From VXYL01 sp965116935 (GTDB lineage: Bacteria > Pseudomonadota > Gammaproteobacteria > Pseudomonadales > Azotimanducaceae), in the NCBI GenBank assembly GCA_965116935.1, contig OZ220737.1, positions 5,394,001 to 5,458,000 of the forward strand: a DNA stretch of 64,000 nt. Reading direction: 5' to 3'. Positions within the stretch are counted from its first letter, which is position 1, and the number at the start of each line of letters is the position of its first letter. Positions 34,907-42,779 of this stretch are shown piece by piece. Under the pieces are notes generated by a model. The model saw only the letters and a list, made by a program, of their open reading frames with translations. It did not search any database and was not told the DNA's origin. Position numbers and translations under genes: made by a program.

Positions 34907-36729
34907 AGATCTAGCCCTCTTTGCCGCGGATTTGCGATTTCCTCTATACCCCTTTGCCGAACCGACGTCAAGACTCGACTCGGAGACCGCATTGCGCTAC
35001 GCAATGCTTCACACGTGATGAACTGATAGCCGGCAAACGAAGATGGGTCTAGACGAAAGTGAGGCGCCAATCGGCGCGACATAATGTAGAGCCTCGTCCG
35101 TCCTGTGCCTTCCTTATTCCCAATCGAAGACTTGTGAAAATAGCCGTACGCCACTCCCAACTCAAAGATATCCTCAACATCTGGTTCCAGGTCGCCCGAT
35201 ATGGCCGCAGAGAAAACGCGGCGTTCAGCGTCATCGGAAAGCAACTTACGTCGGAAAATCCCACCCAAAACCGCCACAAGGTTACGGAGCTTCATGACCC
35301 GGTTCGGATGGCCCGATGGTGGGATCGGGGCACCCGGTCGCCCTACGTCAGGATCGCGCACGAGGTCGTCGAACTCCTTGTACATTAGGTCTTCCGAACA
35401 GCGTTGTTGCACAGCATTCTGGACCGATGGGTCGATCCTTTGGACATCCCCGTTGGAGTTCCGTGCTCGTTGTTCGTCATACATCATCGCCGCAGGGTGA
35501 AGGACGTAGCGAACCTGCCCCGACGATAGATGGATCAGCTGATTGAAACCCGCATAGGAATAGGACGACGACGACTTAGAGGTGCCTGCAAGCCGTTTCA
35601 TGTATGTGGGCCTGGCATAACGCATAACATCGTCCTCTACGCGATTGCCCCGGCCAAAGCCAAGCTCCCACCAAACCCGGATCTCGTTTTCGATTGCAGC
35701 TATTGCAGCCTCCTGATCCTCGTCTTTAGGGAAAAAAGAGGGTAGGTCGACGTCGATTTCGGCCCTCGCGAGGCGCCTGTGCAGGATTTCTCGGACGTTG
35801 TTTTGGTATGTTCCATGACGTGTGGTATAAATGTCCGCAATATTGATCTCCTGAAAGTCATGTGGCGAGCGAATCGGGAGTCCGTTTACAGTGGCCAACG
35901 TCTTGTACGTGTTCTGTGTCGACACCTTGATGTTCACTACATGTTGCGTACGAGTTGTGAGCCACGAGTTGAGAACGCGCGTCTGATCTTGTGTGAGGTA
36001 GTCTGCATCGTCAATCAGAAGGTATGTTGGTCCGGATGGGAAGAAGGGCAATGCCTGCAGGGATTCAATTATCGGATAAAGGAACGATAGGTAGTCGCAG
36101 AGCGGTCCGTTGTATGGTAGGCCGCTTCCCTCGAAAGCGATTCGCTTGGCGTACAGGCTAACGGCGAGGTAGGCGTTGTCGCACATATCGGCACAATCAT
36201 TAAGAATGTCGGTGACACCCATTTCAGGTGCAACAGTCGGTGGAAGCGCGTCGCTCGTCATGCCTGCGCGCAACAATAAAGTCCTGATTTCGTCTCGGAG
36301 TTGTCGCACTGGTTCTATCCAGCATTCCTTGGTCGCGTCGGGCAAAGATTGCCGAACCGTTTTAAACAAGCTAGCGGCCACGTAGCTGGTTAGTGCATGC
36401 TCGCTAAGGATGACTTGTGCCATGCTATCCGCAAGGCGCCGCAGTTCCGTTAGGTTGGGGTACGTGTTCTTTATTGACACTAGTACGGCGAAAAACGGTA
36501 GCTGGTCGAGGGTACGTCCGTGCACTCGCATTTGGCAATCGGGCATGAGGTATCGGAAAAGCATACTTTTACCACTCCCCCGGGGCCCGTTAAGCATGGT
36601 ATGCCCGAGGTCATAGATCTTGCGGAAATCGGGAACCTCCACAAACAGATCTACGGCTTCGCTAGCGCTGAGAGACTCCGGGGTCAGTACGTGGAATGGA
36701 TTTTGTCTTGTATTTTCGGACATCATCAT
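34903..36729 (-). CDS. AAA ATPase resembling the ORC/Cdc6 type, defence operon
   Basis: A 608-residue ATPase. Walker A is LNGPRGSGKSMLFRY (46-60) and Walker B YLLIDDADYL (236-245), with the Asp-Asp form. The sequence around LNSWLTTRTQHVVNIKVSTQ looks like sensor 1. The C-terminal region (about 480-600) ending YIMSRRLAPHFRLDPSSF may be a winged helix. Walker B and fold order suggest the ORC/Cdc6-like AAA group used in some bacterial defence loci; this is pattern reading, not a search. MMM at the start gives three possible ATG codons; 36729 makes an ATGA overlap with the HD gene. Confidence 0.7.
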   Translation of the reverse strand: MMMSENTRQNPFHVLTPESLSASEAVDLFVEVPDFRKIYDLGHTMLNGPRGSGKSMLFRYLMPDCQMRVHGRTLDQLPFFAVLVSIKNTYPNLTELRRLADSMAQVILSEHALTSYVAASLFKTVRQSLPDATKECWIEPVRQLRDEIRTLLLRAGMTSDALPPTVAPEMGVTDILNDCADMCDNAYLAVSLYAKRIAFEGSGLPYNGPLCDYLSFLYPIIESLQALPFFPSGPTYLLIDDADYLTQDQTRVLNSWLTTRTQHVVNIKVSTQNTYKTLATVNGLPIRSPHDFQEINIADIYTTRHGTYQNNVREILHRRLARAEIDVDLPSFFPKDEDQEAAIAAIENEIRVWWELGFGRGNRVEDDVMRYARPTYMKRLAGTSKSSSSYSYAGFNQLIHLSSGQVRYVLHPAAMMYDEQRARNSNGDVQRIDPSVQNAVQQRCSEDLMYKEFDDLVRDPDVGRPGAPIPPSGHPNRVMKLRNLVAVLGGIFRRKLLSDDAERRVFSAAISGDLEPDVEDIFELGVAYGYFHKSSIGNKEGTGRTRLYIMSRRLAPHFRLDPSSFAGYQFITCEALRSAMRSPSRVLTSVRQRGIEEIANPRQRGLDL

Positions 36730-37823
36730 GTTCCCTTGGCGCTATTTCGTTGTCTTATTTCCGGGATGATGTTGTGCTCATCGGAGTTAACCTGTAGCGA
36801 TTTGATGTGGCGACGCACAACCGCGCCAGTGATTCCCGCTAGATCGGGTGCAATTTTGGCGATGTTTTTCTCTTCTGCGGGATATCCGTGTTGCTCGAGA
36901 ACGTACGGTATTTTGCCAAGGACCTTATGGAACTTTTCCCGGCAGATTGTGATGGTGACTTGGACACGTTCCGTCATTACGTGGGGTCGCATGAATCTAT
37001 CACAGTATATTTGTTCGCGGTGCATTTTTGCTGTCCGTTTAAAAATCTCGTCGAGGAGGTAGACCTTTTGCCCGGCCTTATCGAATCGTTCCCTTAGTAC
37101 ATCGTCTAGTACCTCGAAGGTGAGGAGGACACTTCGGGTGGAATGATCTACGGTTACGCGCTTAAGATGGTGCGCGTAAACATGGTATACGTGGCTAGCC
37201 TGGCGGAGCTTGGGATTAGCTTGCATGACGATCCGGTCGATATCGTGCGTTCTTGTGTGGTCGTCCGCGAGTTCATCTGCGAAGCGAAGTATTGCCGCGA
37301 GACTGCGAACGTAAGGAGGATCGGTGGACAATTGACCGATGGTGTCTTTGTCGCCGCACAATTTGGCGAATCCTCCATGTGCCTTAGCGATATCACGGAT
37401 AATGCGTTTCTCGATGCTGTCGTTGCCGATGAGGCTATCGGGCAGCTCGGCCATGATCGCTACCGCGGTCGCCTCGTGCTGGTCGCGGCCGAAGACGTTG
37501 CCGATATCGTGGAAGTGGGTGCCCACAGCGAGAAGATATGCCTCGTAGGGAGAGAGAACGCATCGCCCTTCCTTGAATGAGAGGTCTCCGGTCCGCTTCA
37601 AGACGGTTCTAATGTGGCCAGGTCCGTGGTCGGTCAGCCACACTTGGTCGCTTGCAGCGGCCCCGGCGGTAACACGAGGATGGACATGCTCGTTGAGATA
37701 CTGGTCCAAATCGACAAAGCGCTGATGGTAGTCTACCTCTGGAGTCGGTTGTTTGATTTCGTAGGAGCTATCGTCGGCCTGAATGTGCTGCACGATTGCC
37801 AAGTCTGCATTGCTGATGGTCAT
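36726..37823 (-). CDS. HD-domain protein (HD-CE-like), defence operon
   Basis: A 365-residue protein. A full HD metal site is visible: His in DHGPGH (65-70), the His-Asp pair in THFHDIGN (102-109), His149 in AKAHGG, and Asp182 in LRFADELADD. HD proteins are metal-dependent phosphohydrolases, often acting on nucleotides. A conflict-associated HD group (HD-CE) has been described near NTPases, and this may belong there. The C-terminal 150 residues include a helix-rich part (about 280-365) that could bind a partner. ATG 37823 is preferred to 37832 because it forms an exact ATGA overlap with the methyltransferase stop. Confidence 0.72.
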   Translation of the reverse strand: MTISNADLAIVQHIQADDSSYEIKQPTPEVDYHQRFVDLDQYLNEHVHPRVTAGAAASDQVWLTDHGPGHIRTVLKRTGDLSFKEGRCVLSPYEAYLLAVGTHFHDIGNVFGRDQHEATAVAIMAELPDSLIGNDSIEKRIIRDIAKAHGGFAKLCGDKDTIGQLSTDPPYVRSLAAILRFADELADDHTRTHDIDRIVMQANPKLRQASHVYHVYAHHLKRVTVDHSTRSVLLTFEVLDDVLRERFDKAGQKVYLLDEIFKRTAKMHREQIYCDRFMRPHVMTERVQVTITICREKFHKVLGKIPYVLEQHGYPAEEKNIAKIAPDLAGITGAVVRRHIKSLQVNSDEHNIIPEIRQRNSAKGT

Positions 37824-38881
37824 TGCGTGCAATCCACGATTCGATCGAACACCGCTTTGGCGAGCAGAGGAGGTACGGCGTTTGCGACTTGCTGTTGTTG
37901 GAAGCCGATCGAGCCGTGGAAGCGAAAATGATCTGGGAAGGACTGGAGTCTAGCAGCTTCCCGCACGGAAAGGCCGCGGTGTTGCGTCGGGTGGATTAGC
38001 ATGTTCTTGCGGTAGTTGCCGATCACGACCGAAGGTTGGTCGGCCTCGAGACGGTGGTATATTCCAGTATGACAACGAGCCGGGTCGGCGTAATTGGCCA
38101 TCAGACGCTCGGGGATGTTTTGCCAGTTGCCTCCTTGAGGTATGTGGTGGTAGCGTTGAATGACTATTGCGTTGTTCCTTGTCACAAGATGGTTGTGGGA
38201 TTTGGCGTTGGTGTTGCGGAGGGCTTTGGCATAGGCGGAGGGTTGCCTAGCTGAGTAAGGCATCTCAGAGACAGCATGGCCGTTTTCGAGGTCCGGTAGA
38301 TCGCGGATCGCGTCGTCGACAGATGGTGGCGGGGTGGGGTTTGAAATGGGCATATCGAAGGGTTTTCCAGTGCGATTCGCGACTAGAAAGTAGCGTCGTC
38401 GCCGTTGGGGCACGCCGAAGTCGGAAGCGTCGAGTATCGTGCCGACGACATGAAGATCCAATGCCTCTAGAGACGAGGTCACGGCGTTGAGGAAGTAGCC
38501 GTGGGCAGTGTCCCGAAGTCCGCGGACATTTTCGAACACCACCCAGGCGGGCCGGAGGAGGCGGACGCACCGAAGGAACTGGAGGAAGAGCCAGTTTGAG
38601 GAATTCGCAAGCTTACGATGGCGGGGATTGGAGTACGAAAATCCTTGACATGGGGGACCGCCGAAAAGGATCAAATCGTCTTGGTAGGTGTGGATTCCCT
38701 TGATTTCGTCGTCGTCCATGCACGTGATGTCCTTCTGGATCAGCGACGTGTCTGGGTGGTTTGCTGCATACGTTATGCCCGCATGGGGGTCTAGTTCGAT
38801 TGCCGCAATGACCTCAACGCCGCTCATCTCGGCACCGAGGCTCATGCCGCCTGCGCCGGCAAAAAGGTCGATGCCGTACAT
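37820..38881 (-). CDS. DNA (cytosine-5-)-methyltransferase, first gene of the defence operon
   Basis: A 353-residue C5 methyltransferase with motifs in order: I DLFAGAGGMSLG (5-16), IV GGPPCQGFSYSNPR (74-87, catalytic Cys78), VI FENVRGL (116-122), VIII QRRRRYFL, and X QQQVANAVPPLLAKAV near the end. The frame extends upstream to 39016, but the extra 45 residues precede motif I without sense, so ATG 38881 (MYGIDLFAG) is used. It starts the four-gene operon, overlapping the HD gene by ATGA. It may protect host DNA so that the other three proteins act on unmodified invaders. No matching nuclease is visible. Confidence 0.88.
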   Translation of the reverse strand: MYGIDLFAGAGGMSLGAEMSGVEVIAAIELDPHAGITYAANHPDTSLIQKDITCMDDDEIKGIHTYQDDLILFGGPPCQGFSYSNPRHRKLANSSNWLFLQFLRCVRLLRPAWVVFENVRGLRDTAHGYFLNAVTSSLEALDLHVVGTILDASDFGVPQRRRRYFLVANRTGKPFDMPISNPTPPPSVDDAIRDLPDLENGHAVSEMPYSARQPSAYAKALRNTNAKSHNHLVTRNNAIVIQRYHHIPQGGNWQNIPERLMANYADPARCHTGIYHRLEADQPSVVIGNYRKNMLIHPTQHRGLSVREAARLQSFPDHFRFHGSIGFQQQQVANAVPPLLAKAVFDRIVDCTQ

Positions 38882-39722
38882 CACTCTTGCTGCGGAAGTT
38901 CTGGGCTTGGCTCGAAATGAGGAGGTGTCGTGCGGCGGGCATGGCGTGCACCCTTCGGCATTCCGGGGCAAAAGCCGACGGGTGGCGATGGCGTCTGGGC
39001 CTGCAATGTCAGCCAATCTTCCCGCCGCCTTGGTTTAGCCGACGCTCGGTGCCTTCCGTATGGACATGGTAGGTGGATGCTTCTAGGCTCGGGCTCAATC
39101 CAGCCGTGGCCGGCAGCATCGAGTGGGCGCGCCATGCCGAGGACGTGTGGGTATGCGTGTATGTGTCTTTTTCTGCAGCGTGTGGTCATGCAAAGGGTGC
39201 CAGTGGCCAGACGCTCGTCCGGTGACTCAATAGGGACGAGTGACTATACAGGCGGTGTGGTGTTTGGGCAACCGAGGAGTGCGGAGGCTGGGGTTGACGC
39301 GACAAGGTTGCCCGAACACCCAAGTCGCTTCAGTCCGATGAGTTGGAGGGGGACGAGGCGGATGGTCGACGGCGGCTTGGGCCTGTTCGTGGTTGACGTA
39401 GCCGAGTAGTGGATCCAGGTCTGTCGGCTTCTTCGGACCCGACGTCGTTCCGCACGGGCTGAATCCTTAGATTCTGATCTCCACCGTTCCGCAAGGCTTC
39501 GCCCCGGTGGCTTCTTCGGTTCTCACGCGGAAACTGATGAGTTCGGAGCGGACGAACTGGCCGAATCGGCTTGTTTCGCGAGGCCGTGAGGATCAGGGCG
39601 CTGACTTCGGCGGTTGCCAGTATGCCGGACGTGATCGACTGCTTTCGTCGAGTGGGTCCCCACGGTGGTTTCTGCGACGACCTTGGCCACGATGCAATCT
39701 CTTGCGGCGCGCTTTACCGTGC
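38882..39722. other. 841-base gene-free stretch upstream of the defence operon
   Basis: Several short frames are open, but none has a convincing start, ribosome-binding site or protein-like composition. No tRNA or attachment core was recognised. It contains the 62-base hairpin described separately and presumably the promoter of the methyltransferase gene. Its GC is between that of the island and of the core chromosome. Confidence 0.5.
39259..39320. other. 15-bp inverted repeat with 32-base loop
   Basis: GGTGTTTGGGCAACC (39259-39273) and GGTTGCCCGAACACC (39306-39320) pair with one mismatch. It lies about 380 bases before the methyltransferase start. It could be an operator, the trace of an insertion end, or an RNA hairpin. 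Confidence 0.55.
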
Positions 39723-40724
39723 CTAAGCCCGCGCCAACTCGTCAGCTCGATAGCTGGAGCGCACCAGTGGGCCGGAGGCCACCTCGCGGAAGCCCTCTGC
39801 CAGTGCCCACTCTCGGAACAGCGCGAACTGGTCGGGGTGGACCCAGCGTTCCACCGGCAGGTGGTTGGCGGTGGGCTGGAGGTATTGGCCGAGCGTCAGG
39901 AGGTCCACGTTGCGGGCGCGAATGTCCGTTAGGCACTCACGGATTTCGTCGTCGGATTCGCCGAGGCCAAGCATGAGGCCGGTCTTGGTGACGATGCCGG
40001 AGTGGCGCTTGGCGAAATCGAGGACGTTCAGGGTTTGGTCGTAGCCGGCGCGGGGGTCGCGCACCTTGTGCGTCAGGCGTCGGACCGTTTCGAGGTTCTG
40101 GGCGAAGACGTCGACGCCGGAATCGACGAGGGTTGCGACGGCTTCCTCGTTGCCGGCGAAGTCTGGCGTCAGGGCTTCGATCATGGTTTCCGGGCAACGC
40201 TCGCGGATAGCGTGGATGCAGCGGGCGTAGTGCTCGGCGCCGCCGTCGGCGAGGTCGTCTCGGTCCACGGACGTGAGGACGACGTAGCCGAGATTCATCA
40301 GGGCGACCGACTCTGCCGCGTGGGCGGGTTCGTCCGGGTCGAGCCAGCCGTGGGGGTTGCCGGTGTCCACGGCGCAGAAGCGGCAGGCGCGGGTGCAGAC
40401 GGCGCCCATCAGCATGAGCGTGGCGGTGCCGTGGCTCCAGCATTCGCCGATGTTGGGGCAGTGGGATTCCTCGCAGACGGTGGCTAGGGAATGTTCGCGC
40501 ACCACCCGCTGGACACGCTTGTAGCCGGCGTCGCCCCCGATGCGGACTCGGAGCCAGTCGGGCTTGCGGCGCCTCGGCTTGGGTGCGTCGAGCTCGACGA
40601 GCTTGATGCCGTCCTTGATGGCCGTGGTGCCTTGCGGAGTTTGGTACTTCGCCCCGCTTGCTGGCCTCGCGGCGCTCACTTTGACGACCCGCTGAGGAGT
40701 GTTGGGCCCTTGGGGGGAGGGCAT
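39723..40724 (-). CDS. lipA: Lipoyl synthase
   Basis: A 333-residue radical SAM enzyme that inserts two sulfurs into octanoyl groups on lipoyl carrier proteins. The auxiliary cluster cysteines are in VCEESHCPNIGEC. The radical SAM CxxxCxxC is in CTRACRFCAVD. The C-terminal RSSY (GPLVRSSYRADEL) supplies the serine ligand. The annotated ATG at 40724 lies inside a palindromic repeat; GTG 40679 is an alternative start that would remove 15 residues of repeat-encoded sequence. lipB is not adjacent. It follows the ABC exporter genes on the same strand after a 122-base repeat-filled gap. Confidence 0.93.
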   Translation of the reverse strand: MPSPQGPNTPQRVVKVSAARPASGAKYQTPQGTTAIKDGIKLVELDAPKPRRRKPDWLRVRIGGDAGYKRVQRVVREHSLATVCEESHCPNIGECWSHGTATLMLMGAVCTRACRFCAVDTGNPHGWLDPDEPAHAAESVALMNLGYVVLTSVDRDDLADGGAEHYARCIHAIRERCPETMIEALTPDFAGNEEAVATLVDSGVDVFAQNLETVRRLTHKVRDPRAGYDQTLNVLDFAKRHSGIVTKTGLMLGLGESDDEIRECLTDIRARNVDLLTLGQYLQPTANHLPVERWVHPDQFALFREWALAEGFREVASGPLVRSSYRADELARA

Positions 40725-40830
40725 CTTGCCCTCCCACGCGTCCGAAGGACGCGCGGATCGGCGAATGCCTCAATGCTCCGGGAATGGCGCGCCTTGCGGC
40801 ACGTGCGAGGGCAAGATGCCCTTGCCCCCA
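40707..40830. repeat. Inverted pair of palindromic repeats at the lipA start
   Basis: GGGGAGGGCATCTTGCCCTC at about 40712, with hairpin CGCGTCCGAAGGACGCG after it, is answered by an inverted relative GAGGGCAAGATGCCCTTG at about 40807. The arms face each other across about 75 bases. Confidence 0.7.
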
Positions 40831-40846
40831 GTTTTGTACCACGCAC

Positions 40847-42775
40847 CTAGGTCGTCTCCTGGAACTGCAACGAGTGCAGTGTGTAATAGAGGCCCTCGCG
40901 GGCCAAGAGTTCGTCGTGGGTGCCGATTTCGGCGACGGCGCCGTCTTGCAGCACCAGCACGCGGTCGGCTTCCTGGATGGTTTGCAGGCGGTGGGCGATG
41001 AGGATGGAGGTGCGGCCGGCGGTGAGCTTGCGCAGGGCGTCTTGGATGAGCAGCTCGGTTTCCGTGTCGATGCTGGCGGTGGCTTCGTCGAGGATGAGGA
41101 TTTCCGGATCCGCCGCCAGCACGCGGGCAAAGGCCAGCAGTTGCCTCTGGCCTTGGGAGAGGTTCTGGCCGCGCTCCGAGAGTTCCGTGTCGTAGCCGTC
41201 GGGCAGGGCGCTGATGAAGCCGTGGGCGTTCACCGTGCGCGCCGCTTCCACGGCGCGCACGCGATCTACGTTCTCGTTGCCAAGCGCAATGTTGTCGAAG
41301 ATGGTGCCGGAGAAGATGTGGAAATCCTGCAGCACGACGCCGATGCGGCGGCGCAGGTCGCGTGTGTGGATGTGGTTGAGGTCGATGCCGTCGAGGTAGA
41401 TCTGGTTGTCGTCGAAGTCGTAGAAGCGGCCGAGCAGCTTGATGAGCGTGCTCTTGCCGGAGCCGGTGGGGCCGACGATGGCGAGCTTCTCGCCCGGTTC
41501 GATGGTGAACGACACGTCGCGCAGCACCGGCACGTCGAAGTCGTAGCGGAAGTCGAGATGGCGGAACTCCACTTCGCCCTCGAGCCGTGGCGGCAGCGTC
41601 ACCGGCCGCGCCGGCTCGTGGATCTTCTCGTCCCAGTCGAGCGCCTGGAAGATGCGTTCGCCGCTCGCCATGGCGCGGAACAGGATGTTGAGCTGTTCGC
41701 CCAGGATCACCACCGGATGGAACAGCATGTTGATGAAGTGGGTGAAGAGGATCATCTCGCCGAGGCGCATGTGGCCTTGGATCACCTCGCCGCCGCCGTA
41801 CCAGAGGATGGCGCCCATCGCCACGCTCGCCATGGAGTCGGTGAAGGCGGTGTAGAGCGTCGACAGCTTCATCGACTTCGTCTCGAGTTCGAGATTGCGC
41901 CGGTTGATCTTCATGTAGCGGTCGTGGTTGTAGCTCTCGCGCTGGGAAATCTGCACCACCTGCAGGCCAGACAGGTTCTCTTGCAGGTTCTGGTTCATGG
42001 CCGAGACGGTCTGTCGCGTCTGCCGGAACAGGACGCGGGTGGCGGCGCGGAAGTAGTGCGTGGCCACAGCCATGAGGGGCAGGGCGAGGAGCAGGATGCC
42101 GGTCATGGGCGGCGAGATGGCGAGCATCACCACGAGGGCCACGAAGAACGGCACCAGTTCGCCGATCAGGCTGCCCATGCCGCGCAGGAGTTCGTAGAGC
42201 GCCTCGACATCGTTGGTGACGCGGGTCATCACCCGGCCCACGGCCACGCGGTCGTAGAACTGCGACGGGCGGGTTTCGAGATGGGCGAAGAGGTCCCGGC
42301 GCAGGTCCCTGAGGCCGTTGATGACCGCCGTCACCAGCGTCATGCGGTGGTAGTGCCCGGTGACAGCCCAGAGGAGTTGCACGAGCGCATAGACGACGCA
42401 GGCAGCACCGAGCGGTGGCAGGCCGGTGGTGCCGATGAACCACTCGGTGAGGTCGATCATGCCGAGGTCCATCGCCGTCTCCGCCACGTCGCCACGGATG
42501 ATGTGGTCGATGACGACGATGGAAATGATGATCGGCAGCAGCACCGCCAGCGTCGAGGTGATGAGCACCAGCACGGCGCTTTGGACGAACTGCACGCGGT
42601 AGGGCACGAGCCATTTCAGGAGCCGAGCCAGGAGACGGAAGTTGAGCACGTTGCCGGAGAGGTCGGCATCGAACATGGAGTAGTCGCGGCGGTAGTTCCT
42701 CAGCTTGTCCGCCTGGGATTGTCCGGCCCCTCCCGACTTGGCGGCGCCAGCCGAATCCATGGTGGGTTCCGCCAT
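40847..42775 (-). CDS. ABC exporter half-transporter, canonical subunit of a heterodimer
   Basis: A 642-residue protein. The membrane domain (about 45-340) has six hydrophobic segments and is preceded by a soluble 45-residue leader. The ATPase has Walker A GPTGSGKSTLIKLL, signature NLSQGQRQLLAFARVL, Walker B ILILDEATASIDTETE with the catalytic Glu, and switch His in LIAHRLQT. Its partner gene starts 4 bases upstream on the same strand and has an altered Walker B, the pattern of heterodimeric multidrug exporters such as BmrCD or TM287/288. The 3' end is copied at 27890-27927. Confidence 0.88.
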   Translation of the reverse strand: MAEPTMDSAGAAKSGGAGQSQADKLRNYRRDYSMFDADLSGNVLNFRLLARLLKWLVPYRVQFVQSAVLVLITSTLAVLLPIIISIVVIDHIIRGDVAETAMDLGMIDLTEWFIGTTGLPPLGAACVVYALVQLLWAVTGHYHRMTLVTAVINGLRDLRRDLFAHLETRPSQFYDRVAVGRVMTRVTNDVEALYELLRGMGSLIGELVPFFVALVVMLAISPPMTGILLLALPLMAVATHYFRAATRVLFRQTRQTVSAMNQNLQENLSGLQVVQISQRESYNHDRYMKINRRNLELETKSMKLSTLYTAFTDSMASVAMGAILWYGGGEVIQGHMRLGEMILFTHFINMLFHPVVILGEQLNILFRAMASGERIFQALDWDEKIHEPARPVTLPPRLEGEVEFRHLDFRYDFDVPVLRDVSFTIEPGEKLAIVGPTGSGKSTLIKLLGRFYDFDDNQIYLDGIDLNHIHTRDLRRRIGVVLQDFHIFSGTIFDNIALGNENVDRVRAVEAARTVNAHGFISALPDGYDTELSERGQNLSQGQRQLLAFARVLAADPEILILDEATASIDTETELLIQDALRKLTAGRTSILIAHRLQTIQEADRVLVLQDGAVAEIGTHDELLAREGLYYTLHSLQFQETT

Positions 42776-42779
42776 CGCC

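Noticed and set aside
38930..39409. 159-codon open frame in the gap upstream of the defence operon
   Set aside because: No ribosome-binding site or recognisable composition, and its first part overlaps only the methyltransferase leader.
38882..39722. A tRNA or attachment site bordering the island
   Set aside because: No T-loop-like GGTTCGAATCC or complete cloverleaf, and no matching core at the other edge. The only shared sequence is the ABC tail fragment.
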